Positions 32,614 through 45,000 of a DNA stretch of 64,000 nt are shown one piece after another. The position numbers were made by a program, and so were the translations under genes. The stretch spans positions 25,260,978 through 25,324,977 of the forward strand of contig CM055073.1 in the NCBI GenBank assembly GCA_029204045.2, given 5' to 3'. The DNA is from Tillandsia leiboldiana. Its lineage: Eukaryota > Streptophyta > Magnoliopsida > Poales > Bromeliaceae. The stretch's first letter is position 1, and every line of letters starts with the position of its first letter. The notes under the pieces were generated by a model. The model was not told where the DNA came from and searched no databases. It saw only the letters and a program-made list of their open reading frames with translations.

Positions 32614-35367
32614 CGGCAGATCTCTTGGGCCTTTAGCCCCTTTTTCCCAGCTCCTCTGCTCTTGAGCCCTCTAGCAAAGTTGATCCTCATCTTGTGCTGC
32701 ATCTTGCGAAGAAGTTTCGGAATTTTTGGAGGGCGCGGCATCGACGGCTTCGGCGATTCAGCGCAGTGCGACGTTTCTTCTTCGGTGGCCCATTTCCGTC
32801 GCGTTTCGGTCCACAAGGTCCACAGAGCTACTCCGAAGGAATTTTTGGACGATTTTTGCGGCGTCGGTTTCATGAGAGGTAGGCCTTCGATTTTCGTGTA
32901 ATCACCTTGCTTCATTCTGAGTTTTTGGCACGGTTTACGAGGCATCTTTGAACCCCTTTCCTGCTGGTGGTTTTTCTGGACAGCGGAGGCTTGTCGGATT
33001 TTTATCTCTGCACTCGGGTATCGGATTTTGACCTGTGAGGACTCGATTGACATCTACTCTTTGCGAGGATCGCCGTCGTATTTTTATTGGAATTTTTGGA
33101 GATTATATCGTAAGTAAGAATTAAGCTTCTTTGGGACAGATTTTCCAGCAATGTATGTGTTATGGGAATTTTGACTTATTGCAATGTTTGGACCATATCT
33201 TTGTACCCAGGAGGAGTTTTGGGTGTTTTTGGACTCGTTGGAATCGTGGGAATCCGAGGATTGTCCCCGTTCAGTTTCAACCTTTTTGGATCTTGGATTG
33301 ACGCGCGCTTCAGGTGGGTTGCTCTGTCTCCAAAACCGGTGGACGGTTCTCTAACTCTATATTGTTAGTGAGCATGCATTATGTGAGCAGTATTAGAAAG
33401 CATGTTGTATCAGATAGGATTTTCTAGTATGGTGATTCTGATCATGTTGATTATTACTTCCTATCTGTGTTGATTAAATGTTAGTATTGGACTTGACCCA
33501 GCACCCTGTCATATATTGCATGTATAACCAGACCAGTAGAAAATCCTCACTTGGGCTAGGTTCATTTATGTTTTAGACATCCACACTGTACATTCTATTC
33601 CTGGACATAGTGTTTTCCTCGCCCGGGTAGTGGGCTGAGTGGTCTGGATTTCTCTTAGTGTGGGATGCATGTTACACTCGTGCTTGGGGGCAGAGTGGAG
33701 TCTGGTAGATGTAGCTGGTCTTATATCTGTGGCGGGAGCCGTTGGGTAAACGGTGGCCCCGGGTTATCGTATTTCTCTATTTTATTTGTCGTCACTATGT
33801 TAGTGACAGGGGTATACTATTGATAGCAGGACCTAGAACCCAGACTGTTTTTGGACACACATAATTTCTATAAACTAATGTTTTTCCTTCCAAATTTTGA
33901 GGGGTCGCCGGAGCATGTTCTTGTTTGATTTGGGTGAAGGCAATAGCCCTTCCGGGTTTGAAAAATAAAACTTATTTGAACTGATTTTATTAAAGAACTA
34001 AAATATATTAAATTTGGTTTCTCATATTAAATTAGTTTTTAGTAATAACTGTCATCTTTTATTACAAACTTCCTCACCCGAGAGAGTTTGGGTGACCTGG
34101 GTTCTAGGGGTCGTTCCTTTATTTCGGGACGAAAGCTACGGGGGTTGTACCTGGAATCTGTTCTTGTTTGATAGGGTTGTAGGTGTTGGTCTCCCGGAAC
34201 TTTCGGACCCTGGTTGGTTTCTTCCGCATATTTTACCAAGGGAGTTGTTTTCCCGAACTGTAAGGGGTCGAGAACTTCGAAAGGTTGAGTATAGAGTCTG
34301 TTCTTGTTTGATTGGGATTCTAGACACCGACCTTTCGGAATTCTCGGACCCTTACTATCTCGGTTGGTTCTTTCTCGTCTGTGAGTTGGATGTCCTGTTT
34401 TGGGAGCCGTTGGGTTGACGACGATCCCGGCAGTTGAGTACCTCCAGCCAGTGGGTTAGTATTGTGAGTTGGACATTGTCGATCTGATTGATCGTTGATT
34501 TGGATTATAGCCTGCATGAGCCATATTGAGCTTGACAGAGATGCGCGGATACTTTCCTCGATGGGGTCGCGCCCCTCGAGTGCCGCTCCGGAGCTGGGCC
34601 TGTTACTTTGCTATCGCGATTGTCGACGCAGTCCCTCTGGCTGGGCCAGTTTTGGCAGTCATAGATGCCCTACGTAAGTCCCGTCCTCTTGTGGATGTGT
34701 GGCAGTAGGTGGGCGCAGGTTTGACTGGACCCCATGTGGCAGTCACTGTGATTGGGTTGATTGAGTATTTGGGTTAGAGTCGATGCATCATTTTCATCTG
34801 TATCACCCTTTGAGCATTGTAGATAGAGGCATGATAGTTGTAGACTCTTTCCAGCTTATCTTTCCATTATTACAATTTTTCTGTTATCTTATGCCTCTAG
34901 TAGACTTAGTGGGCAGACCGTCGGGCTTGGTGGCGGTACCCACTGAGAACTACTGTGGGATGTAGTTCTCACACCCGCCGTGGTGACTTTTCCCAGGGAC
35001 CCTTTTTCAGTTCCTGCTGCTCCAGTTGCTGACCCTTCTGTTGCTGATCGATGTGAGGGAGTCGCGAGCTAGTTCCCTAACCGTCCTTGGAGTATAGCTG
35101 TACCCTTTTTGGAGCTTAGTAGTACAGTCTGCTGGATTATTGTTGTTAGTTACTTTTGAGGGTTTTATTTTTGAGAGACTTTTGTAGTGAGGTCCAGACT
35201 TGTACTTTTGGAGTTGTATTATTTTATTTCAGTAGTCTACTTTTCAGCTCTGATATCTGTATAGCTGTAGTATCCTTCTTTTTGCAGGTTAGACACTTCG
35301 TCTATACGGGGCTTCCCGTATGGGCGGCGGATCTGTTGACGGGCCCGGGTCGCAGTTTTGACCCCGG

Positions 35368-36230
35368 CGCCGGGCGGACGAGTTTATACCGCTCAGATAG
35401 AGGACGCGACAGGAGCAGACCACGTTGTCGCAGGTATTATTTTGATTTCTGCAGTTCATACTCGAGCTCTATTTGATACTGGCGCATCACATTCATTTAT
35501 TAGTAGAGCATTTGCATCCCTACATGGTTTAGAGGTAGTTTCATTATCGCATGCACTAGAGGTTCAGATTCCAGACCATGTCTTGCATGTCGAGGAGTGT
35601 TGTAGGGATTGCCCTGTACAGTTGGGACCCTGGATTCTGCCGGCAGACTTGCTCGTCTTGCGGCAGCTCCAGGATTTCGACGTCGTACTTGGCATGGATT
35701 GGTTATCGCGATATTTCGCCACTATAGACTACAGAGAGAGGACGGTGACCCTCCGCGAGCCTGGACAGGAGGAGTTCATTTTCAGAGGCTGCCAGAGTAC
35801 CCTATTTGCCATGACTATTTCTTCGGCGAGAGCGAGGCGGATGGTGAGTAGAGGCTGCACCGCTTTCCTGGCGACGATTGTAGAGGTGCCTACGGCGGCA
35901 CTGGGACTCGAGGATATTCCTATTGTCCGCGAGTTCCCAGATGTGTTTTCCTCAGAGTTGACGACCATGCCGCCGGAGAGGGAGATTGAGTTTGTGATTG
36001 ATGTAGTTCTGGGAACCGCACCAATCTCGAAGGCACCTTATAGGATGGCACCCGCCGAACTGAGGGAGCTGAAGGCCCAGTTGCAGGATTTGATGGATGT
36101 GGCTTTGTGAGGCCCAGTGTATCTCCGTGGGGAGCGCCGATTTTATTTGTGAAGAAGAAGGATGGGTCGCTTCGGTTGTGTGTGGACTACAGAGAGCTGA
36201 ACAAAGTGACCATCCGGAACAAGTACCCCC
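35368..36230 (+). pseudogene. Protease and start of RT, Del-like element, split
   Basis: Begins directly after the truncated LTR: no primer site, gag or zinc knuckle is present, so a deletion joined LTR to protease. The protease shows ALFDTGASHSFISRAFA (active site near 35475) and DFDVVLGMDWLSRY. RT follows with PPEREIEFVIDVVLGTAP, then a 1-base deletion near 36098 shifts the frame before RPSVSPWGAPILFVKKKDG and CVDYRELNKVTIRNKYP. The frame then stops at 36230, where the nested element was inserted, and resumes at 46217. Confidence 0.9.
36226..36230. repeat. Target-site duplication CCCCC, left copy
   Basis: CCCCC here and at 46212-46216 flank the nested element exactly; the host reading across them, minus one copy, restores the RT frame. 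Confidence 0.9.
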
Positions 36231-39200
36231 TGTCACGCCCCGAGTTCAAAAACCAGTGTATAAATTTTTTTTTTTTTTTTTTTAAATCAGAGTTGCAAAT
36301 CAACCAGGGCAATGACAGACCGCCACATATATAGAAGAGTCCCAATCCCCTATGGAATTGAGCCTTTTCTATATATGCACGGCTAGCTTGGCAACAATCA
36401 CCAGAGTACTAACTACGTACTACAAATAACGATAACAACAACAACAACAACAATGCTACAGATTCCTTTACAAATATATTACATCTGAATACCACTTGAA
36501 TTAACTATTTCTAAATACACGGCTGTCCATGGTCAATCTCTATCTCGGAATCTCACCAACATGTCCCGACATCCCAGCACCCGCTCGGCCTGAAAAACAG
36601 TCACCCGAGGGTGTGAGATACACCGGAGTGTATCCTATTGGGCACGACGAGCCGAGAAATAGCAGATCGTACCTACTGGTATACAATACTAGAGGATAGT
36701 AATAATCAGGGGTTAGAATAATCAGATAGGCAATCATGAAGATCAACAGATATATAATCACAGTTAGGATATGCAATGATCATAGTTAAGATAACAGATA
36801 GGCAGCATAGAGATCAACAGATATATCATCACGGAGGTTACAATTAGGATAAGAAGATACATAATCATGGAGATCACAGTTAGGATATGCAGATATATAA
36901 TCATGGAACTGTATCTAATTAGAGGATAGCAAAAATCATGAGTTATGATAAAAGCAGGCTGAACAGGCAACATATGCATCAACAACTGAAATAACAAGTT
37001 ACCCAATCAGAAGCCACCATATTGGTCATCAAGACCTCAGGGAAATTGCCCAACCTAGCACCAACCTAGCTGACATTCTCCCCTTGGGAGTCACGGGCCT
37101 TTCAACAGACCACTTTACCGGCAAAGAACAAAGCGCACGAGGAGCGACCTCGGATATGTTCGTGAAGTACAGCGGTGCGGGCGATCAATGCGAATGCTCA
37201 AGCTCACGGTCCACAGACCGGTTATCGGCAAAAAGCCAGAACAATCACCTCTGGGATGCAACAGTAATATGATAACAACATCTCAACTCAATGCAAGATC
37301 AACAACAAATCTCAACTCAAATGCAGGATCAATCAACAGCAACAATGAATCATGGATCAAAATAATCAGAAGTGCTGACATTTAGGTATAACAATATCCA
37401 GGAATCGAATCGTAAGATATGGAAGCAACTGAATACCAATCATGCAGACTAACCAATGATGCAGACTAAACACATGTTTTTGAGAAAATTAATCTACAAA
37501 CATATTTTAGATCCAAACCTCGCAGAGCGTTGCCTTTGTCCTATCAAACAAGAACAGACTCCGGCGACCCTACGAAGTTCGGTAAAAACATTTATTTAAT
37601 AAAATCATGTATCTAGCAGCATAATCGGTGAACAACAACCAATCACGAATGCAATGAGGAATATGATCAATAATCTCATAGGTCAGGATATAACACCAGC
37701 CAATCACGAAGGCAATGCGGAATATAATCAACAGCCATTATGAAATAGAACCAGGTTTAGCAACTATAGACCAAATCATACTGTCCAAACACATGCAGTT
37801 TTAAGAAAAATCATTAAAACAGGTTTTTGGGTTCAAACCTCGCAGAGCAGTGCCTTTGTCCTATCAAACAAGAACAGACGCAGGCGACCCTGCAAAGCTT
37901 GGGTAAAAATTATTGTTTGAGTAAAGTACATGTGTTTAGCAGTACAGGCTTTGCAATCAAGATCATCAGAATGTCCAATCAGGCATGGCAACTAATAGTA
38001 ATATATCTCAATCAAAGGCAGACAGGCTCAAATATAACCTAGATTAACCAAAAACAGGAGTCCAACCAATACCGTACACAGAGGGCCGAAATGATAAAGC
38101 CCGGACCGAAAATAAACCCACCTGACAAATCGCAGGCGACTAAACCGTATTCACTGTATGCTTAGAACCAGAGGCACCGAATAAACCTGAATCAATCATA
38201 TGAATCAAGGATCAACTCTGACTCTAACTTATTCCAATTCAACTTAAAACCCATATCAATTTTAAAACCTCTACATAGCCATTTTTGCATTTTTGTTTCT
38301 CCGGGACTTCAAAATCAGTTTTTAACGCGAGCATCGCGTCCAGTGACCCCAAATTAGCCAAGAGTACACTGTCGCGACTTCGCAAACATCCTAGAACAGT
38401 GTTTGGGTCATAATTACATTTGGAGGTTGGTTTAACTACAACTTTTAATCTAATCATCATTTAATAAAACTTTGTATATCAAAGTGGCTCTGGACAGTGC
38501 CAGGATACCAGGGCTCACCTTTGGGCAGCCCAGAAACTGCTGGATCAAAGAGATCCAAAGCCTTGCTCTCTAACAATGTGTACAATGCTCTAAACTTAGT
38601 CCCACACAGATCTGATTGATCTGAAGTGAGCTTCAAGCTCAGGGGACATTTGTAAGCAAGTTTCATTTTTACAGTAATGTCAAATTCCAAAGTTTCCTTC
38701 ATTGTGGCATTTAATCAAACACTAGGTATGCACATTTTAATAAACACAAACATAGCCTAAGTTCGAGCTTGTTCTCAGCCCACACAGCATCTGGAGCAGA
38801 GATTTTTGAAGCATAAGTTTCTACTAAGTGTCTGGAGTTTTTATCCTCATCTTGGAGCAAGCCAAACACCTCGGATTGGTCGGGCTCAAGGAAGAAGATG
38901 ATGCTCCCAACCTTGAAAATTGTGACCCCTTTCCTAGAGCTTCTGGGCCTCATCTAAATGCACCAACAGGTGCTCCTCATCACCACGACCTCACCTGTAC
39001 CCGTGCCCGGCGACGAGGCACGGCGGCGGAGAAAGCTCCATTTCGAGCTTCTTCACCGTTAATGGCGGATTTTTAACGGGGCTGCATGGGCTTCATGCAA
39101 GGGCTTGGCTGGAATATACTTGATCCCCGGAAGCTTCCCGACCATTCCTCGGCCGCCGGAGTTGGCCGGAGCGCCGGCAAAGGCATCATGAACCTACTTC

Positions 39201-40357
39201 GAACCCATCTTGGGCGCGCTTCAACCGTGCTGCATGGTTGCCATGCAAGGGAATGGATGCAACCCCCTCACTCCCAGGAAGCTTCCCGACCACTTGGCCG
39301 GAGGCGGGGAGGCTCGCCGGCGCCGGAGCAACAAGCTCGGCCGAAAGCATAAAACCGCAAAAACTAGGGCATCAATTTTCTCCAAATTTACTCCACCAAA
39401 ATTTCTCAAAACTTTGCAGAATTTATCTATGGTTCCTACAGTCCTTGCATACCAATTTTAACCCGTTTTGGTCCATTGGTTGAAGAGAACGACCGCGGCG
39501 GAGCTTACTTACATTTCCGGCAAAAGCTTGCTCCCGCCGGCCATGCAACGTGCATAGGGCCTTGGGGCTTGGTAGGGAGAATGATAGAGACCTATATTAA
39601 CTACTGCTAGAGGTCTCGGGCTCAAACAAACCGAGGTTAAGATGATCTTACCTTGGCCGGAGTCGATAAAGAGAGGATGAAGCCGGTTTCTCTCCTCCTC
39701 CTCTGTGCGGCCACGGCCACTACCAAGGTGCTCTTCCAGTCACGAGGGAACACCCCAGGCACTCAGAAACTCCTTTGGTTAAAGTTGGTTCCAACCTCTT
39801 CACTCTCTCCCTCTCTCTCGAATTGCACTCAATGGGGTTTGTGTCCACAACAACCCAGCACTCGGGACTTGTTCAGAGGAGTTCAAAGATTCTTGTGATG
39901 CTTCGAAATCCAACCTAGACCCCTCGTACTCATCCCCAAGGATACCAAAGGCCATCTACATTTAATACTAGATTCCTTGGGCAATTAGCCTAAACCCGAT
40001 TCACACTTGATTCCCATTGCTCCGAGCACTTCTTAGTGGGTGCAAATTGCACCCAAGCACCTCATATTAAAGTCCCTAACACTTTGGTTCAAGAAAACAC
40101 AAGTTTAGTATAAAAATATAGCTTTTTCAGCGCTTTTCACGCATTTCGAGAAAATTCGTTCGCCGAAATGCGAAACCGACTTCGCCAAGACGTCCGGCTC
40201 GTCGAGACTTGTCAAGTAGCGTATTTGTTTGTTTAGTTTAGTGCTCGAATAAAATTTAGGGCCATCATTGATCCACTAGCTCTCAAATTTTGCCAATTTC
40301 ATCAATTATACATATTCCAAAAGCAACTTTAATCATTTAAATTTCAGAGTTACTACA
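36231..40357 (-). repeat. 3' LTR of the gag-only element
   Basis: In plus orientation starts TGTCACGCCCCGAG and ends GAGTTACTACA. Contains a T18 tract, an (AAC)n run near 36440, and an internal direct duplication of about 310 bp, whose two copies each begin AACCTCGCAGAGC (37518 and 37838). The short open frames within it occur identically in the other LTR and have no recognisable domain. Confidence 0.95.
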
Positions 40358-40375
40358 TTACCCACAACTTCTAAG
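40358..40375 (-). promoter_or_regulatory. Polypurine-type tract of gag-only element
   Basis: Minus strand CTTAGAAGTTGTGGGTAA immediately before the 3' LTR TGTAGTAACTC. It is less pure than a typical tract. The preceding GTTTCGGGGACGAAACTTC is shared with the 3' end of other Del-like elements (48829-48849). Confidence 0.6.
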
Positions 40376-40473
40376 AAGTTTCGTCCCCGAAACTTATCAA
40401 AATAAACTTAAAGTTCAAAACCACACACCCTAAACCAAAATAACGGTTTATTATAATTTATTTATTAAACATC

Positions 40474-41895
40474 TTAACACCCAGATGGACCTTCTCCAGA
40501 TGGTTCGCCTTGTCGGGTCAGAGCATAAACTCGACCACCAGACACCTGGCGTGATCCTTCAGTTTGGCGCGATTGTGGATGACGACTTGAAGCAGCCACA
40601 CTCTGGGTGGGCTCAGCAGGTCTAAAAGCAAGTGGTTGTACTGACAGCACTGGTGGGGCCGGAGTAGACCTTTGCGGGCAAGTTGCAGAGATATGCCCGG
40701 GCTGGCCACACTGGTAACACTTTCCATGGCGCTGGCTGCAGGTGTATGGTCGATGATCAGCCCCACAGAAAATGCAGGGTCCCGCCCTCTGCTGCAGATT
40801 ACTCCCTCGAGAACTTACTGCTTGAGTTTGGTTTCCTTGTGGACGAGGGGGTCTCCACTTAGATCCAGAAGATCCTTCTCCATTTCCAGAAAATGGTCGC
40901 TTCTTCCCTTTACCCTTTTCCATTGCTTCTCGCTCAGCACGCGAGATTCCTAAGTCAGATTCAATGGAAAGGCATCGCTCAATGCAGTCATCATAATTGG
41001 CGATCAGATGCGATGATAGTTGACGTCGAATTTCAGGCCGTAAACCCTGGGTAAACAGCCTGACTTTGCGCCTTTCATCTTGTACCGCGCGAGGCACCAA
41101 GTCAGCGATTCTAGTGAATTCTTCTTCATACTCCCGTATAGTGCGGGTTCCTTGACGGATAGTCTCCAGATCCCTTTCTAGAGACTCCCTTGTGGTTTCT
41201 TTGAGATAACGATGATATAGGGCTGCCTTAAATTGTTCCCAAGTGGGTTTAGGCGCACCCTCAGCAAAGTTCTCTCGCCTGTAGTGAAGCCACCACATAC
41301 TAGCACTGACTCCCAAACAGTGCACTCCTAGCATCACCATGTCTTCTTCCTCAGTATCTAAGTCCCGAAAAATTTTTTCCATACGGTTCAGCCACTTCTC
41401 AAGTGCCCAATGATCTTTCTCTCTTCCAGTGAACTCCTGGGGTTTAAATTTATTAAACTCTAACAACACCCCTCTAGTCCTTGTCTTTTCCGCCCTATAC
41501 GCTGCTCTGTGATCCTCTGGTGCAACAGGTTGCACAGGTGGAGCAGGCAGTCCTACATTAGGAATAGGATGGCCACCCCCTGCCACCGCAGGAGCAACCC
41601 CAGCTGTAGGAACAGCTTAAGGGATAGCGGGCACAACTGGTGGCACCGGTGCAGGAGGAGCAGGTTGTCCTTCAGGCTCAGGGGCTGGCGGTGCAACAGG
41701 TGGTACTGGTGCAGCACGACGAGCATTGGCTTCCTGCTGAGTATACTGGTGGATCATTGCTGCCAGAGCAGCAAGCTGGTCTTCAAACCGTTGCATTCGG
41801 TCGGGGCTTTCTGGGCCTCGGCTTTCAGCAGATGTTTGGGAAGCCCCCCGACCAATGCCAGATCCACGCCTACCACCAACACGATGTCGAGCCAT
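40474..41895 (-). CDS. Gag polyprotein of gag-only Ty3 element, one in-frame stop
   Basis: Reads from MARHRVGGRRGSG at 41895 to a stop at 40474, 474 codons, with one internal TAA at 41617-41619, in the same frame as the rest. A retrotransposon gag domain covers LLEFNKFKPQEFTG, WLNRMEKIFRDLDT, then WEQFKAALYHRYLKET and EYEEEFTRIADLVP. A basic linker and a zinc knuckle CYQCGQPGHISATC (CX2CX4HX4C) follow, with a second Cys-rich stretch (CIFCGADHRPYTC) upstream of it. The protein would form virus-like particles and package RNA. The internal stop looks like CAA to TAA, so this copy makes at best a truncated N-terminus or a protein from the methionine at 41586. No pol follows. Confidence 0.88.
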
Positions 41896-42051
41896 AACTG
41901 CAATATCCAGGAACTAATCTTAGTACAACGACCCACAACTTCTGTTTCAGACTTAGGACTTAGAACTGGGAACACTACCCAACGCTCTCACGTGACACAA
42001 GTCTTCCTAGGGTTCGTTCATAGCCATATCTAAACATCGTATTCCTATTTC

Positions 42052-42063
42052 GCTCTGATACCA
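42052..42063 (-). promoter_or_regulatory. Primer binding site of gag-only element
   Basis: Minus strand TGGTATCAGAGC, seven bases from the LTR edge at 42071. An intact replication signal, as needed for mobilisation in trans. Confidence 0.9.
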
Positions 42064-42070
42064 TCTAATC

Positions 42071-45000
42071 TGTCACGCCCCGAGTTCAAAAACCAGTGTA
42101 TAAATTTTTTTTTTTTTTTTTTAAATCAGAGTTGCAAATCAACCAGGGCAATGACAGACCGCCACATATATAGAAGAGTCCCAATCCCCTATGGAATTGA
42201 GCCTTTTCTATATATGCACGGCTAGCTTGGCAACAATAATCAGAGTACTAACTACGTACTACAAATAACAATAACAACAACAACAACAACAACAACAATG
42301 CTACAGATTCCTTTACAAATATATTACATCTGAATACCACTTGAATTAACTATTTCTAAATACACGGCTGTCCATGGTCAATCTCTATCTCGGAATCTCA
42401 CCAACACGTCCCGACATCCCAGCACCCGCTCGGCCTGAAAAACAGTCACCCGAGGGTGTGAGATACACCGGAGTGTATCCCAGTGGGCACGACGAGCTGA
42501 GAAATAGCAGATCGTACCTACTGGTATACAATACTAGAGGATAGTAATAATCAGGGGTTAGAATAATCAGATAGGCAATCATGAAGATCAACAGATATAT
42601 AATCACAGTTAGGATATGCAATGATCATAGTTAAGATAACAGATAGGCAGCATAGAGATCAACAGATATATCATCACGGAGGTTACAATTAGGATAAGCA
42701 GATACATAATCATGGAGATCACAGTTAGGATATGCAGATATATAATCATGGAACTGTATCTAATTAGAGGATAGAAAAAATCATGAGTTATGATAAAAGC
42801 AGGCTGAACAGGCAACATATGCATCAACAACTGAAATAACAAGTTACCCAATCAGAAGCCACCATATTGGTCATCAAGACCTCAGGGAAATTGCCCAACC
42901 TAGCACCAACCTAGCTGACATTCTCCCCTTGGGAGTCACGGGCCTTTCAACAGACCACTTTACCGGCAAAGAACAAAGCGCACGAGGAGCGACCTCGGAT
43001 ATGTTCGTGAAGTACAGCGGTGCGGGCGATCAATGCGAATGCTCAAGCTCACGGTCCACAGACCGGTTATCGGCAAAAAGCCAGAACAATCCCCTCTGGG
43101 ATGCAACAGTAATATGATAACAACATCTCAACTCAATGCAAGATCAACAACAAATCTCAACTCAAATGCAGGATCAATCAACAGCAACAATGAATCATGG
43201 ATCAAAATAATCAGAAGTGCTGACATTTAGGTATAAAAATATCCAGGAATCGAATCGTAAGATCTGGAAGCAACTGAATACCAATCATGCAGACTAACCA
43301 ATGATGCAGACTAAACACATGTTTTTGAGAAAATTAATCTACAAACATATTTTAGATCCAAACCTCGCAGAGCGTTGCCTTTGTCCTATCAAACAAGAAC
43401 AGACTCCGGCGACCCTACGAAGTTCGGTAAAAACATTTATTTAATAAAATCATGTATCTAGCAGCATAATCGGTGAACAACAACCAATCACGAATGCAAT
43501 GAGGAATATGATCAATAATCTCATAGGTCAGGATATAACACCAGCCAATCACGAAGGCAATGCGGAATATAATCAACAGCCATTATGAAATAGAACCAGG
43601 TTTAGCAACTATAGACCAAATCATACTGTCCAAACACATGCAGTTTTAAGAAAAATCATTAAAACAGGTTTTTGGGTTCAAACCTCGCAGAGCAGTGCCT
43701 TTGTCCTATCAAACAAGAACAGACGCAGGCAACCCTGCGAAGCTTGGGTAAAAATTATTGTTTGAGTAAAGTACATGTGTTTAGCAGTACAGGCTTTGCA
43801 ATCAAGATCATCAGAATGTCCAATCAGGCATGGCAACTAATAGTAATATATCTCAATCAAAGGCAGACAGGCTCAAATATAACCTAGATTAACCAAAAAT
43901 AGGAGTCCAACCAATACCGTACACAGAGGGCGGAAATGATAAAGCCCGGACCGAAGATAAACCCACCTGACAAATCGCAGGCGACTAAACCGTATTCACT
44001 GTATGCTTAGAACCAGAGGCACCGAATAAACCTGAATCAATCATATGAATCAAGGATCAACTCCGACTCTAACTTATTCCAATTCAACTTAAAACCCAGA
44101 TCAATTTTAAAACCTCTACATAGCCATTTTTAAATTTTTGTTTCTCCGGGACTTCAAAATCAGTTTTTAACGCGAGCATCGCGTCCAGTGACCCCAAATT
44201 AGCCAAGAGTACACTGTCGCGACTTCGCAAACATCCTAGAACAGTGTTTGGGTCATAATTACATTTGGAGGTTGGTTTAACTACAACTTTTAATCTAATC
44301 ATCATTTAATAAAACTTTGTATATCAAAGTGGCTCTGGACAGTGCCAGGATACCAGGGCTCACCTTTGGGCAGCCCAGAAACTGCTGGATCAAAGAGATC
44401 CAAAGCCTTGCTCTCTAACAATGTGTACAATGCTCTAAACTTAGTCCCACACAGATCTGATTGATCTGAAGTAAGCATCAAGCTCAGGGGACATTTGTAA
44501 GCAAGTTTCATTTTTATAGTAATGTCAAATTCCAAAGTTTCCTTCATTGTGGCATTTAATCAAACACTAGGTATGCACATTTTAATAAACACAAACATAG
44601 CCTAAGTTCGAGCTTGTTCTCAGCCCACACAGCATCTGGAGCAGAGATTTTTGAAGCATAAGTTTCTACTAAGTGTCTGGAGTTTTTATCCTCATCTTGG
44701 AGCAAGCCAAACACCTCGGATTAGTCGGGCTCAAGGAAGAAGATGATGCTCCCAACCTTAAAAATTGTGACCCATTTCCTAGAGCTTCTGGGCCTCATCT
44801 AAATGCACCAACAGGTGCTCCTCATCACCACGACCTCACCTGTACCCGTGCCCGGCGACGAGGCACGGCGGCGACGGCGGCGGAGAAAGCTCCATTTCGA
44901 GCTTCTTCACCGTTAATGGCGGATTTTTAACGGGGCTGCATGGGCTTCATGCAAGGGCTTAGCTGGAATATACTTGATCCCCGGAAGCTTCCCGACCATT

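Larger units (their letters stand above)
31756..35367 (+). repeat. 5' LTR of plus-strand Del-like element, 3' edge missing
   Basis: Starts TGTGGTGACCCCGATC and shows the conserved U3, TATA (32607) and U5 order. It lacks the last bases: GACCCCGG is followed by protease coding sequence instead of GGCGTGACA. At 3.6 kb it is longer than its relatives because of a segment at about 33880-34320 holding three copies of TGTTCTTGTTTGAT, a motif also found in the unrelated nested LTRs at 36231 and 42071. It is considerably diverged from the LTR at 48866, and the two flanks (GCGCC and GTTGA) do not match. Confidence 0.8.

Noticed and set aside
36250..39900. Several 60-90 codon frames within the 4.1-kb LTR, duplicated in the second LTR.
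   Set aside because: No recognisable domain, no conserved start context, and their presence in both LTRs follows from LTR identity, not selection.
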